A stretch of 64,000 nt of DNA from NCBI RefSeq assembly GCF_014170375.1, contig NZ_LZZW01000020.1, positions 1 through 64,000 on the forward strand, read 5' to 3'. Under the pieces are notes generated by a model, which was given only the letters and a program-made list of their open reading frames with translations, was not told the origin of the DNA and made no database searches. The translations under genes and the position numbers were made by a program. Of the stretch, positions 29,920 through 38,883 are shown piece by piece; the first letter of the stretch is position 1, and the number at the start of each line of letters is the position of its first letter. Origin of the DNA: Variovorax sp. UMC13. GTDB taxonomy: Bacteria > Pseudomonadota > Gammaproteobacteria > Burkholderiales > Burkholderiaceae_C.

Positions 29920-30701
29920 GCGGCCATCTCGATGCCGAGCTCGCCCCAGATCTGGTCGTAGAGCGCGTTGAACAGCGGCAGCTTGCGGATCTTCAACGGG
30001 TGCCGCATCTCGGCCGCGATGTCGATGTCGTGTACCGCATGCACCCGGCCGGGCCGGCTGCTGATGACCACGATGCGATCGGCCATGGTGATGGCCTCGC
30101 CCACGTCGTGCGTCACCAGCACCACGCTGCACTGGCGCTCGCGGATGATGCGCAGCATGTCGCCCTGCAGGATCAGCCGGGTCTGGCTGTCGAGCGCGGA
30201 GAAGGGCTCGTCGAGCAGGATCACGTCGGGGCTGAAGGCCAGCGTGCGCATGAAGGCCACGCGCTGGCGCATGCCGCCCGACAGGCCCGAGGGCAGGCTG
30301 TTCTCGAAGCCTTTCAGGCCGTAGGCCTCGATCAGGCCGCGTGCGATCTTGTCGGCCTCGGCGCGCGGCACGTTGCGCACCTGCAGGCCGATGATCACGT
30401 TCTCCAGCACCGTGCGCCAGGGCAGCAGCAGGTCCTTCTGCAGCATGTAGCCGACGTGGCCGGTGGCGTCGTGCACCGGCTTGTCGTTGACCAGGATGCT
30501 GCCCTGCGTGGGCTGCAGCAGGCCCGAGATGATGTTGAACAGCGTGGTCTTGCCGCAGCCCGAGGGGCCGACGATGGCGACCACCTCGCCGCGCTTCACC
30601 TCGAAGCTGATGTCGTCGATGGCCGTCACCGCCTTGGGCGTGCCCTGGTTGAAGGTCATGCCCACGTTGCGGGCGGACAGCACGGTGTCTTGGGAGTTCA
30701 T
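29916..30701 (-). CDS. ABC transporter ATPase (NitT/TauT type) of the rut-like operon
   Basis: A 261-residue ATPase with Walker A GPSGCGKTT near residue 41, Q-loop LQKDLLLPWRTV, signature LSGGMRQRVAFMRTL near residue 137, Walker B VILLDEPFSALD near residue 157, and H-loop LVTHDVGEAI. It overlaps both neighbours by 4 nt, so the translation of hydrolase, ATPase and rutD is tightly coupled. It pairs with the permease at 31533 and binding protein at 33537. This importer may replace the RutG uracil permease. The chosen start removes an in-frame extension that is only a shadow of the upstream hydrolase. Confidence 0.9.
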   Translation of the reverse strand: MNSQDTVLSARNVGMTFNQGTPKAVTAIDDISFEVKRGEVVAIVGPSGCGKTTLFNIISGLLQPTQGSILVNDKPVHDATGHVGYMLQKDLLLPWRTVLENVIIGLQVRNVPRAEADKIARGLIEAYGLKGFENSLPSGLSGGMRQRVAFMRTLAFSPDVILLDEPFSALDSQTRLILQGDMLRIIRERQCSVVLVTHDVGEAITMADRIVVISSRPGRVHAVHDIDIAAEMRHPLKIRKLPLFNALYDQIWGELGIEMAA

Positions 30702-31522
30702 GGCGTGGCCTCGGTGGTCTCTGTGGAATGCTGCGCCAGGAAGGCGAGCACGGTGTCGTTGAAGAAGGCCGGCTCGACGCGCGAAAGCGCGTGCGCGCCA
30801 TGCGGCGTGCGCACCAGCCGTGCGCCGGCGATGCGCTCGGCGAGCAGCCGGGACGAATCCGGTGGCGTGAGGATGTCGTCGTCGGCCACCAGCACCAGGG
30901 TCGGGCACTGGATGCGCGGCAGGTAGGGCAGGCCGTCGAAGGCCATGATGCCGTCGACCCGGCTTTCGAGGATGCTGGCCGAGGGCGAGCCCGCGGTGGC
31001 CGCGGCGATGTCGCGTTCCAGCAGGTCGTGGTGCGCGCAGACGTGGTCCGGCGGATAGAGGAAGACAGGCGTCGCGCGGTGGTATTCGGCGATGCCCGCG
31101 CTGCGCAGCAAGGTGCGTCGCAGCGCGAGGCAGCGTGCCATCTGCGCATCGAGCCTGGCCCAGCTCGCGTACAGCACCAGGCTCGCGACGCGTTCGGGCT
31201 GCGTGGCGGCAAGCACCTGGCCGATCGCGCCGCCCGTCGAATGGCCCACCAGGTGGGCGCGTTCCACGTCGAGCGCGTCCATCAGCCGCAGCAGGTCGGT
31301 GGCCATCAGCTCGACCGAATACGGCATCTCCGAATGCGTGCTGCGCCCGGTGCCGCGGTGGTCGTGCAGCAGCACGCGGTGGCGCGCGGCGAAGGCCTCG
31401 AGGTTGGGCTGCCAGTAGCCGGCCACGCCGCCAAGGCCGGCGACGAGCAGCACCGGCGTGCCCTCGTCGCGGCCGACGATCTCGTAGTGGAGGCTGGCGT
31501 CGCCGATGTTCGCGAGCGGCAT
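30698..31522 (-). CDS. Second RutD-like alpha/beta hydrolase with a serine nucleophile
   Basis: A 274-residue alpha/beta hydrolase similar in plan to the RutD protein (LVAGLGGVAGYWQPN, LLHDHRGTGRST, ATPVFLYPPDHV). It carries GHSTGGAIGQVLA near residue 95, so it has the Ser nucleophile that RutD lacks. A C-terminal HGAHAL region gives the catalytic His, and VLVADDDILTPP the acid region. It lies between permease and ATPase and overlaps the ATPase as ATGA. It may be a true hydrolase acting on an ester or amide made from the imported substrate. Confidence 0.82.
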   Translation of the reverse strand: MPLANIGDASLHYEIVGRDEGTPVLLVAGLGGVAGYWQPNLEAFAARHRVLLHDHRGTGRSTHSEMPYSVELMATDLLRLMDALDVERAHLVGHSTGGAIGQVLAATQPERVASLVLYASWARLDAQMARCLALRRTLLRSAGIAEYHRATPVFLYPPDHVCAHHDLLERDIAAATAGSPSASILESRVDGIMAFDGLPYLPRIQCPTLVLVADDDILTPPDSSRLLAERIAGARLVRTPHGAHALSRVEPAFFNDTVLAFLAQHSTETTEATP

Positions 31523-31532
31523 GGCGACCGCC

Positions 31533-32396
31533 TCAGCGCCAGGCCAGCCGGCGCTCGACCCAGCCGACCAGCGTGTCGAGCACCAGGGCCAGCGCCATCA
31601 GCGCGAAGATGCCGACCCACACCCCGTTGAGGTTGTAGAGCGTGCCCGCGTAGTAGACGTGGTAGCCCAGGCCCTTCTCGGCCGAGATGTACTCGCCCAC
31701 CACCGCGCCGATCATCGCGAAGCCCACGTTGAGGCGCAGCGCCGAGCTGATCCACGGCAGCGAGCCCGGCACGATGACCATGCGGAAGATCTGCCAGCGC
31801 TTGGCGCCGATGGCCTTGAGCATGCGCACGTAGTCGTGGTCGACCTCCTGGCTGCCGGTGAAGCTGGTGAGCATCGAGACGATGAAGGTGATGGACGCGG
31901 CCACCGCGATCTTCGACTCCATGCCGATGCCGAACCACACGATGATCAGCGGCGCGAGCGCGATCTTGGGCAGGCCGTTGAGCGCCACCATGATCGGCCG
32001 CAGGATCGCGGCCACGGTGGGCGACAACCACAGCAGCAGGCCCGAGACCGAGCCCAGGATGCTGCCGATCAGGAAGCCCAGGATGGCTTCCTGCGCCGTC
32101 ACCCAGGTGTCGCGCAGCAGCGCGCCCGAGCCCAGGCCCGAGACGAACTCGCGCCAGATGCCCGTGGGCTGTCCATACGAGTAGACCGGCAGCCATTCGC
32201 GCCGGATCGCGAGTTCCCACAGGGCGAACAGGCCGCCCACCAGCAGCACCTGGCCTGCGAGGATCAGCAGCTTGCCGGGGCTGCGCGGCGCGGCCTTGCG
32301 CTTCGGGGCCTTGGCCGTGGCGGTGACCGATGCGGCGGGCTTCGAAGCGACGGGGCGATGCGATGGCATGGCGGAGGCGAGGTCGGTGTGTGCCAT
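31533..32396 (-). CDS. ABC transporter permease (NitT/TauT type) of the rut-like operon
   Basis: A 287-residue permease with a 40-residue basic N-terminal tail and about six helices from residue 45 (LLILAGQVLLVGGLFALWEL). The EAA loop (DYVRMLKAIGAKRWQIFRMV) lies near residues 194-213. It starts 4 nt after the rutC stop; an internal ATG at 32372 is possible. It should form a homodimer with the ATPase at 29916. The substrate is not known; the neighbouring Rut enzymes suggest a pyrimidine or ureido compound. Confidence 0.88.
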   Translation of the reverse strand: MAHTDLASAMPSHRPVASKPAASVTATAKAPKRKAAPRSPGKLLILAGQVLLVGGLFALWELAIRREWLPVYSYGQPTGIWREFVSGLGSGALLRDTWVTAQEAILGFLIGSILGSVSGLLLWLSPTVAAILRPIMVALNGLPKIALAPLIIVWFGIGMESKIAVAASITFIVSMLTSFTGSQEVDHDYVRMLKAIGAKRWQIFRMVIVPGSLPWISSALRLNVGFAMIGAVVGEYISAEKGLGYHVYYAGTLYNLNGVWVGIFALMALALVLDTLVGWVERRLAWR

Positions 32397-32400
32397 GGCC

Positions 32401-32787
32401 TCAGGTGCCGACGTAGGCAGTGGTGGCCAGCTCGACCAGGAACTCGGGCCGGACCATGTCGGCCTTGATGCAATAGCGCGCCGGCGGCTGCTCGGGGAAG
32501 TACTCCTTGTAGACCGCGTTCATGGCGGCGTAGTCGGCCAGGTCCTTGAGGAAGATCTGGTTGAACACCACGCTCTTCATCGTGCCGCCCGCGGCCTCGA
32601 TGACGGACTTGATGCTCTCCAGAACGATGCGCGTCTGCGCCGTCACGTCACCGACCGCCAGCGTCTCGCCGTCGGGGCCGATGGCCAGCGTGCCGGACAC
32701 GTAGACGAAGCCGCCCGCCTTGATGCCGGGGCTGTAGGGCGCGAGCGGCGGCGCGGAGCCTGGGGGAACGATCACTTCGATGGACAT
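32401..32787 (-). CDS. rutC: RutC-type RidA family protein
   Basis: A 128-residue RidA/YjgF-fold trimeric protein. It closely follows the RutC pattern: PPGSAPPLAPYSPG at the N-terminus, VYVSGTLAIGPDGE near residue 28, AQTRIVLESIKSVIEAAGG near residue 50 and PPARYCIKADMV near residue 101. RutC is proposed to act on peroxyaminoacrylate or aminoacrylate. It sits between RutB (45 nt upstream) and the permease (4 nt downstream). A second RidA gene at 42401 belongs to a different subgroup. Confidence 0.9.
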   Translation of the reverse strand: MSIEVIVPPGSAPPLAPYSPGIKAGGFVYVSGTLAIGPDGETLAVGDVTAQTRIVLESIKSVIEAAGGTMKSVVFNQIFLKDLADYAAMNAVYKEYFPEQPPARYCIKADMVRPEFLVELATTAYVGT

Positions 32788-32832
32788 GGGGTCTCCTTGC
32801 GTTGGCGTTGGGGGGATCGGGATGCGGGTGGC

Positions 32833-33519
32833 TCAGGCCACGGCCGGTTCGGCGCAGGCTTCGACCAGTTCGTCCACGGTGGTGGTCCAGCCGAAGAAGC
32901 GCTCGACGTTGTAGACCGTGGCTTCCTGGATGAAGGCCGGGCCGGCCTGGAAGCAGGCGTCGCGCACCAGCACCGGGAAGTACTCGTGGAAGAAGGCGTC
33001 GCGGATGGTCGACTCCACGCACACGTTGGTCGCCGTGCCGCAGACCAGCAGTGTGTCGATGCCGCGGCTGCGCAGCATGCTGTCGAGCGCGGTGCTGGTG
33101 AAGCCGCTGTAGCGCGGCTTGGGCAGCACGATGTCGTCGCCGCCGGGCTGCAGCGCATCGACGAAGGCGTAGTCCCAGGTGCCCTTGGTGAGCAGCTGGC
33201 CCGCGAGTTCGGGCCGCTCGCGCATCAGCTTGAGCGAGTTGCCCTTGCGCTGGTTGACCGAGCCTTCGCCGCCGGCTTCCTTCTGCGCGACGTCCCAGCC
33301 GTTCTGCAGCCAGATGACCTGGATGCCGCTGGCGTGCGCGACGTCGAGCGCGCGCTGGATCGCGGGGTAGACGGTGGCGGTGGCCGAGAGGTCGACGCCC
33401 AGGTGGCTGAAGTAGCCGCCGGGCGAGCAGTAGCCGTTCTGCATGTCGACCACGATGAGTGCGGTGCGTGCGGGGTCGAGGTCGAAGGCTTCGGGGCGGG
33501 CGGGGAGCTGGATGGACAT
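32833..33519 (-). CDS. rutB: RutB-type ureidoacrylate amidohydrolase
   Basis: A 228-residue isochorismatase-fold hydrolase that in the Rut pathway splits (peroxy)ureidoacrylate, releasing carbamate. The catalytic Asp is in IVVDMQNGY near residue 24, the Lys in VLPKPRYSGF near residue 133, and the nucleophilic Cys in CGTATNVCVEST near residue 166. FFGWTTTVDEL near the C-terminus matches RutB. Length equals E. coli RutB (230). It starts 17 nt after the binding-protein stop. No RutA is encoded in the window, so its ureidoacrylate must come from another source or gene. Confidence 0.9.
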   Translation of the reverse strand: MSIQLPARPEAFDLDPARTALIVVDMQNGYCSPGGYFSHLGVDLSATATVYPAIQRALDVAHASGIQVIWLQNGWDVAQKEAGGEGSVNQRKGNSLKLMRERPELAGQLLTKGTWDYAFVDALQPGGDDIVLPKPRYSGFTSTALDSMLRSRGIDTLLVCGTATNVCVESTIRDAFFHEYFPVLVRDACFQAGPAFIQEATVYNVERFFGWTTTVDELVEACAEPAVA

Positions 33520-33536
33520 GGTGGATGCGGGTGGGT

Positions 33537-34613
33537 TCACGACGATTTCTTGGCGGCGGCGAACTTGGCGGTGGCGCGTTCGGCGAAGCGGTTGTCCACC
33601 ATCTCCTCGTAGGACCGCGGCGACTTGACCGAGCCGCCGGCCATCTCGAAGGCCATGTTGGTGTCCCACTCGGCCTTGGAGATCGTCGGGTTCTTGGGGA
33701 TCGCGGTCGACTTGGTCAGCAGGTTGTCGGCCGCGGCGCGGATCACCGCCTGGTCGATCTGCGGGAACTCGGCGAAGGAGGCCTTGAGGAACAGTTCGCG
33801 GTCGACCTGCAGCGCGGCCTGCGCTTCGGCGATGGCGTCGCAGAAGGCCTGCACCAGCGCCGGGTCCTTCTCGACCAGCGCCTTGGTGGCGATGGCGGTG
33901 GTCCACGACAGCGGGCCGATGATGTCGGCGAAGGCGAACACCGGCTCGAGGCCGAACTTCTGCTTGGCGATGCTCACGTCCCACTCGAACATCGTGGCCA
34001 CGTCGGCGCGGCCATCGAGCACGGCCTGGGCCTGGGCACCGGCGGGCAGCTGCAGGAACTTCACGCCCGCGCTCTCGGGGTCGAAGCCGCCGCGTTCCTT
34101 CATCGCGAAGGTCGGCGTCTGGATGCTCGAGGAGGGGAAGCGCAGCGTGGCGATGGTCTTGCCGCGGAAGTCCTCGAGCTTCCTGATGTTCGTGCCCGGC
34201 TTGGCCACGGCCCACATCGCGACACCGCCCACGATCTTGGCGATGTTGACCAGCTTGGCGCCTTCGTTGGTGGCGTTGACCGACATGCCCGCACCGGTGA
34301 TGGCGAAGCTGGCGTTGCCCGACAGCACCACCGGCACCGCCAGCGCGATGCCGCCGGCCGAGCTCACGGCCACGTCCAGCCCGTGCTTCCTGAAGTAGCC
34401 GCCATGGACCGCCGCGTACACCGAGGCGTACATGCCCAGGTGGATGGCCTCGGAGATGCGCACGGGCTTGAGCCCCTGCGCGATGGCCGGGCTGCCCAGG
34501 CTGCCGAGCAGCGCGCCGAAACCGGCGGCGCCGGCACCGACCAGCACCTGGCGGCGCGTGCGCGTGAGGACCGCGGGAGCGGCGGGGAATGGGTCTTTGG
34601 CCGGGTGGGTCAT
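33537..34613 (-). CDS. ABC transporter binding protein (NMT1/NitT type) of the rut-like operon
   Basis: A 358-residue periplasmic protein with a twin-arginine-like leader (TRTRRQVLVGAGAAGFGALL, AIAQ cleavage near residue 46). The NMT1/TauA-like body follows (EAIHLGMYASVYAAVHGGYF, MSVNATNEGAKLVNIAK, LQVDRELFLKASFAEFPQID). The start at 34613 has an AGGAG ribosome site, which the upstream in-frame ATG at 34640 lacks. It is the first structural gene of the operon binding protein-rutB-rutC-permease-hydrolase-ATPase-rutD, downstream of a same-strand LysR gene. The family binds pyrimidines, thiamine precursors or sulfonates; the ligand here is inferred to be a pyrimidine or ureide. Confidence 0.87.
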   Translation of the reverse strand: MTHPAKDPFPAAPAVLTRTRRQVLVGAGAAGFGALLGSLGSPAIAQGLKPVRISEAIHLGMYASVYAAVHGGYFRKHGLDVAVSSAGGIALAVPVVLSGNASFAITGAGMSVNATNEGAKLVNIAKIVGGVAMWAVAKPGTNIRKLEDFRGKTIATLRFPSSSIQTPTFAMKERGGFDPESAGVKFLQLPAGAQAQAVLDGRADVATMFEWDVSIAKQKFGLEPVFAFADIIGPLSWTTAIATKALVEKDPALVQAFCDAIAEAQAALQVDRELFLKASFAEFPQIDQAVIRAAADNLLTKSTAIPKNPTISKAEWDTNMAFEMAGGSVKSPRSYEEMVDNRFAERATAKFAAAKKSS

Positions 34614-34746
34614 GCGGGCTCCTGTGTGTGGATGGCGCAAATTTAGGTCGCGCCCCGTGTTCTGTAAATTACCGAATCTGTCATGTGGCGGTGCGCAAAA
34701 GGCAACACGTTGGACGTGCGGAAACCGATGCCGCCGGCCAGCGTTC

Positions 34747-35670
34747 TCAGCGTTTGCGGATCGCCTGGATGCGCTCGGCCGCGGCCTGGCTTTCCTCGGT
34801 CAACAGGCGCAGGAAGGCGCGCGCCGCATGCGGCAGCGGGCGGTCGCGGTGCACGCTGACGCTCGATCGCGCGGCCGCGAATTCAGGTTCGTCGACCGGG
34901 ATCACCAGCAGCGAACCTGTCTCGACCTCGTGCGTGACCGTGAGCGCCGGCATGAAGGCGATCACCTGGCCGGTGGCGGCCATGGTCTTGGTGAGTTCCA
35001 GCGAGTTGGTGGTGACGACCACGTTGGGCTTGTAGCCGCGCTTGCGCACCGCGCGCTCGAACACCTGCCGCAGGCCGAAGCTGTGCTCGGGCAGGGCCAG
35101 CGGCTGCTTGCAGATGTCGGCCATCTTGAGCTGCTTGCGGCCCGCATAGGCGTGCGTCTTCGACACCAGGCAGGAGATCGGCTCGACGAACTCGCCCACC
35201 ACCTCGATCTCGGCGCGCGGCGCGGCGTTGAAGGTGATGCCGATGTCGGCCCAGTCCTCGAGCAGGGCCTCGATGATGCGGTCGGTGGGCGCGGTCTGGA
35301 CGTTGAAGGTGACGTCGGGATAGCGCTGGTTGAAGGTGGCGATGATGCGCGGCAGGAAGCCCGACACCAGGCCCTCGAGCAGCCAGATCACGATCTCCCC
35401 GCGGCGCAGGCCGCGCAGGTCGTCGAGCGCGGTGCGCGCGCGGCTCAGGTCCTGGAAGATGCGGCGGGTCTCGCGCTGCAGCACCTCGCCCGCGGCCGTG
35501 AGCTGCACGCCGATCTTCGAGCGCTCGAACAGCACCGCGTCGAGCTCGGTCTCGAGTTGCGCGATCTGGCGGCTGACGGCCGAAGGCGCCACGTGCAGCC
35601 GATCGGCCGCGCGCCGGATCGAGCCGAGCTTGGCCACCTCGTGGAAGTAGCGGATGGTCAGGAAGCGCAT
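34747..35670 (-). CDS. LysR-family regulator upstream of the rut-like operon
   Basis: A 307-residue LysR-type regulator. The N-terminal HTH reads FHEVAKLGSIRRAADRLHV then APSAVSRQIAQLE, and the effector-binding domain follows from about residue 92. It points the same way as the operon and ends 133 nt upstream of the binding-protein start, in a leader with an AT-rich stretch (CTGTAAATTACCGAATCTG) that is a likely promoter or operator. It probably controls the rut-like operon. E. coli uses the TetR-family RutR instead, so the regulatory logic differs. Confidence 0.87.
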   Translation of the reverse strand: MRFLTIRYFHEVAKLGSIRRAADRLHVAPSAVSRQIAQLETELDAVLFERSKIGVQLTAAGEVLQRETRRIFQDLSRARTALDDLRGLRRGEIVIWLLEGLVSGFLPRIIATFNQRYPDVTFNVQTAPTDRIIEALLEDWADIGITFNAAPRAEIEVVGEFVEPISCLVSKTHAYAGRKQLKMADICKQPLALPEHSFGLRQVFERAVRKRGYKPNVVVTTNSLELTKTMAATGQVIAFMPALTVTHEVETGSLLVIPVDEPEFAAARSSVSVHRDRPLPHAARAFLRLLTEESQAAAERIQAIRKR

Positions 35671-35892
35671 GCGGGACTCGATGCGCGGGGAAGGGAAGAG
35701 ACGGCGCCGGAAGGGCGGCGCGGCAGGACAACGGAACGCACGGGAACAGACTCCATCGGGACGCTGGGAATCGGTCCGGCGTGCCGGACCGGAAGACGGA
35801 TCGCAGGGGCGAGCATCTTCCAGTGCGTCCTTGCAGGAATCGGGCCCAACCCTCGGATGCGACCCGAGCTGGGTGAGCGCCGGGCGGCTGCG

Positions 35893-36516
35893 CTACTCCG
35901 ACCAGGCGTCCGCCAGGATCGTGCGGCGCGGGTCGTCGGGGTCCGGGTGCAGCCAGGTGCCGCCCATTTCGCTGGTGCGGGTGTAGCTGCCGCCATTGCC
36001 CTCGTCGGCCAGGGGTTCGCACAGGCCCTCGACCACCACCGTCGTGCCCGCGCGCGACAGGCAGCGCGCCTTGACATAGGCGCCGAGCACGGCGGCTACT
36101 TCGGCATGGGGCGCGTCCAGCACGTACTGGGTGTCGCCGTGCGCCCACGATTCGCTCAGGCGCAGCGCCAGCACCGGGATGCCGCGCAGGGTCGCGGCGC
36201 CGGGCCGCAAGGTGGCCACGGACTCGGTGCTCGCATCCGGCTCCTTGTCGACGCCGGCCATCGGCGAGCACTGCATCGTGATCGTGCGCACCAGCCCGCG
36301 CCAGGGCTGCGGCAGTTCCGTGGGCCGGCGCGCGCGCACCGCGCGACAGCCCTGGCCGCTGGCCTTGTCGGCCCCGTGCACCCAGCTCGGGAGATCCATG
36401 CCGGCGAGTTCGACCGGCGCTGCGCCCGCCGAGGCCACGGACGCGAGGCCGCCGAGGGCGGCGAGGCAGGTGAGGGAGATCCAGAGGCGATGGAGCGGCT
36501 GCATGCGCCACAGCAT
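35893..36516 (-). CDS. Predicted secreted protein of unknown function
   Basis: I do not recognise the family. The 207-residue product has a signal peptide (LHRLWISLTCLAALGGLASV, then SAGAA near residue 32) and a mature part of about 175 residues with four cysteines (CRAV, CSPM, CLSR, CEPL) that could form two disulfides. It ends with an acidic, Trp-containing tail (TWLHPDPDDPRR). A second Met at 36504 is an alternative start. It is divergent from the Bug-type binding protein and alone on its strand between two LysR-like transcription units. Confidence 0.68.
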   Translation of the reverse strand: MLWRMQPLHRLWISLTCLAALGGLASVASAGAAPVELAGMDLPSWVHGADKASGQGCRAVRARRPTELPQPWRGLVRTITMQCSPMAGVDKEPDASTESVATLRPGAATLRGIPVLALRLSESWAHGDTQYVLDAPHAEVAAVLGAYVKARCLSRAGTTVVVEGLCEPLADEGNGGSYTRTSEMGGTWLHPDPDDPRRTILADAWSE

Positions 36517-36625
36517 ACGGGCGGCGGCAAGCGTCGTGGCAGCCGGTGTGCAGACGAGGCATTTCGTCTACTTGCGCGCCATTGCTGCAGTGCGGTAACG
36601 TTGTGTAACATTTTTAACAACGCCG

Positions 36626-37636
36626 ATGATGACGATCACCAAACGCCGCGCGCTCGAAACCATGGCCCTTGCCCTCTGTGCGCCCGGCGCCTGGGCCCAG
36701 GGCAGCGCGCGCGCCGCCGCTGCGCCGTCGTCCGGCGGCTGGCCCAGCAAGCCGGTGCGGCTGCTGGTGGGCTTCCCGGCCGGCGCCTCGCCCGATCTCG
36801 CGGCGCGGGCCATCGCCGAGCCGCTGTCGCGGCTGCTGGGCCAGCCGGTGACGGTGGAGAACAAGCCCGGCGACAGCGGCAACATCGCGGCCAACCTGGT
36901 GGCCAAGGCGCAGGACGACCACACCATCGGCGCGCTGATCAACGGCAACCTGACGATCGCGCGGCTGCTCAATCCCAAGACGCCTTTCGATCCCGAGAAG
37001 GACTTCGCGCCGGTCAGCCTGATCGGCACCGCGCCGCTGGTGCTGGCGGCGAGCGCGCAGGCGGTGGGCGCCAACCCGGTCGAGCTGCTGCTGTGGGCGC
37101 GCAACCTCAACGACAAGGGGCGCTACGGCACGCCCGGGGCCGGCACGGTCGGGCACCTGGGCATGGAACTGCTCAAGAGCCGCAGCGGCATCCTGGCCAC
37201 GCACGTGCCCTTCAACGGCAACCCGCAGGTCATCGCCGCCATGCTGGCCGGCGAGATCCAGCTGGCGCTGCTGCCGCCGGGTCTGGTCAAGCCGCACATC
37301 CAGTCGGGCAAGCTCAAGGCCATCGGCGTCACCTCGGCGGTGCGCAGCCCGCTGTACGAGGAGCTGCCCACCTTGCGCGACGCCAACGTGCACGGCGCCG
37401 ACCTGGAGATCTGGACCGCCATCGCCGCGCCCGCGGGCATGCCGGCCACGGCGGTCGCGAAGCTCAATGCGGCGCTGTCGGAGGTGGTGCGCGCGCCCGA
37501 GGTGCAGCAGACCCTGCTCAAGGCCGGCTGGCAGGCGCAGTCGGGCACGCCCAAGGCACTGAGCTACCGCATGCGCCAGGACACCTCGCTGCTCGGCGGC
37601 GTGATCCTGATGCGCGGCATCAAGACGGACGCCTAA
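36626..37636 (+). CDS. Bug/TctC-family tricarboxylate-type binding protein
   Basis: A 336-residue periplasmic binding protein of the Bug family, expanded in Burkholderiales. The signal peptide (TKRRALETMALALCAPGAWA) is cleaved near residue 25. The mature part starts WPSKPVRLLVGFPAGASPD, then has VTVENKPGDSGNIAANLVAK and GTVGHLGMELLKS. No TctA or TctB membrane genes are in the window, so it is an orphan receptor that may serve a transporter elsewhere or act in sensing. It overlaps the convergent diguanylate cyclase by 4 nt. Confidence 0.9.
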   Translation: MMTITKRRALETMALALCAPGAWAQGSARAAAAPSSGGWPSKPVRLLVGFPAGASPDLAARAIAEPLSRLLGQPVTVENKPGDSGNIAANLVAKAQDDHTIGALINGNLTIARLLNPKTPFDPEKDFAPVSLIGTAPLVLAASAQAVGANPVELLLWARNLNDKGRYGTPGAGTVGHLGMELLKSRSGILATHVPFNGNPQVIAAMLAGEIQLALLPPGLVKPHIQSGKLKAIGVTSAVRSPLYEELPTLRDANVHGADLEIWTAIAAPAGMPATAVAKLNAALSEVVRAPEVQQTLLKAGWQAQSGTPKALSYRMRQDTSLLGGVILMRGIKTDA

Positions 37637-38646
37637 CGCGACGCGCCGGAGCGCCGCCGGTGCTTGACCTGGTACATCGCGGCATCGGCCTGCTTGAGCG
37701 CATCGTTCACGGTGCTGGTCTTCGGGTCGACTGCGACCACGCCGACGCTGGCGCCGCCGTAGGAAATGGTGCGTTCGCGCAGCGCGATGTCGCCGGTGCT
37801 GGCCAGGCTCAGGCGCGCCTCGAGCGCCTGCACCGCCGCCTCCGCCGCGGGGCCGGGCAGCGGGCCCGGGCCGACCACCACGAACTCGTCGCCGCCCAGG
37901 CGCGCCAGCGTGTCGCCCGCGCGCAGCGTGGCGTTGAGGCGGCTCGCGATGGCGCGCAGGAAATCGTCGCCGCAGTCGTGGCCATAGCTGTCGTTGATGG
38001 CCTTGAAGTCGTCGAGGTCGACGAAGCCGACCAGCACCGTGGCGCCGCTGCGCGCGCCGCGGGCCAGCAGCTGGCCCAGCTCCTGCACCAGCAGCCGGCG
38101 GTTGGGCAGGCCGGTCAGCGCATCGGTCAGCGTGCTGGTCACCAGCTGTGCGTTGGCGATCCGCAGCTGCGTGAGCAGGCGCTCGCGCTCCATGTGCTGG
38201 CCGATCAGGCGCGAGAACAGCTGCAGCACATGCTGCGCGTTGGGCGGCAGCGGCAACTGGGCCGAGCTGGCGGCGCACAGCGTGCCGTAGAGGTCGCCGT
38301 CGGCCCGCACCGGGGTGCTGACATAGGTGCGAATGCCCAGCTGGCGGGCCGCATCCGAGTCGCCCCAGCATCCGGCGACGTCGTCGGTGTAGGGCCGTCC
38401 TTCGTCGAGCGCACGCTTGCACAGCGTGTCCTCCCAGGGCACCGACAGGCCCTCCGGAATCTGGAGCTGCTTGGTGTTGCGCGCGATCACGATCTGCTGC
38501 ACGCCGCCTTCGAGGTCGATGGCGGTCAGGTAGGTCGACTCGCAGCCGGTGACAGCCTCGAGCATCTCGAGCATGGGGCGGGCCAGTTCTTCCAGCGTCT
38601 GGGCCGAAGAAACCGATTCGGAGAGCTGAGCGATCAGTGAATCCAT
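37633..38646 (-). CDS. GAF-GGDEF diguanylate cyclase
   Basis: A 337-residue cytosolic protein that should make cyclic di-GMP. An N-terminal GAF domain (residues 18-160; LTAIDLEGGVQQIVIARNT, VPWEDTLCKRALDEG) precedes a GGDEF domain (175-330). The catalytic loop RLGGDEFVVVG is intact. RAGD lies five residues before it, the position of the allosteric I-site, so product inhibition is likely. FVDLDDFKAINDSYGHDCGD is the conserved metal and nucleotide region. The GAF domain would sense a small ligand or redox state. The stop overlaps that of the binding-protein gene. Confidence 0.93.
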   Translation of the reverse strand: MDSLIAQLSESVSSAQTLEELARPMLEMLEAVTGCESTYLTAIDLEGGVQQIVIARNTKQLQIPEGLSVPWEDTLCKRALDEGRPYTDDVAGCWGDSDAARQLGIRTYVSTPVRADGDLYGTLCAASSAQLPLPPNAQHVLQLFSRLIGQHMERERLLTQLRIANAQLVTSTLTDALTGLPNRRLLVQELGQLLARGARSGATVLVGFVDLDDFKAINDSYGHDCGDDFLRAIASRLNATLRAGDTLARLGGDEFVVVGPGPLPGPAAEAAVQALEARLSLASTGDIALRERTISYGGASVGVVAVDPKTSTVNDALKQADAAMYQVKHRRRSGASR

Positions 38647-38883
38647 GACCTATTGTGTCCTGTGTCGCATGTCCTGCCGCCGAGGGGGGCGGGCCGCCGG
38701 CGCCCGATCGAAGATGTTTCGTTGGGCCGGTCCGATTTGCATTCAGAATCACGCCCTGACAGCTCCCGCTTCGACGGAGCGCCAGAGGAAAGCGACTCTC
38801 ATGACCTGGTCTTCTCACGATCCCCATGCAGACCCTGCCATGGCGTGGATCCCCGATGCGCTGCGGCTGTCACGGAGGTCGTC

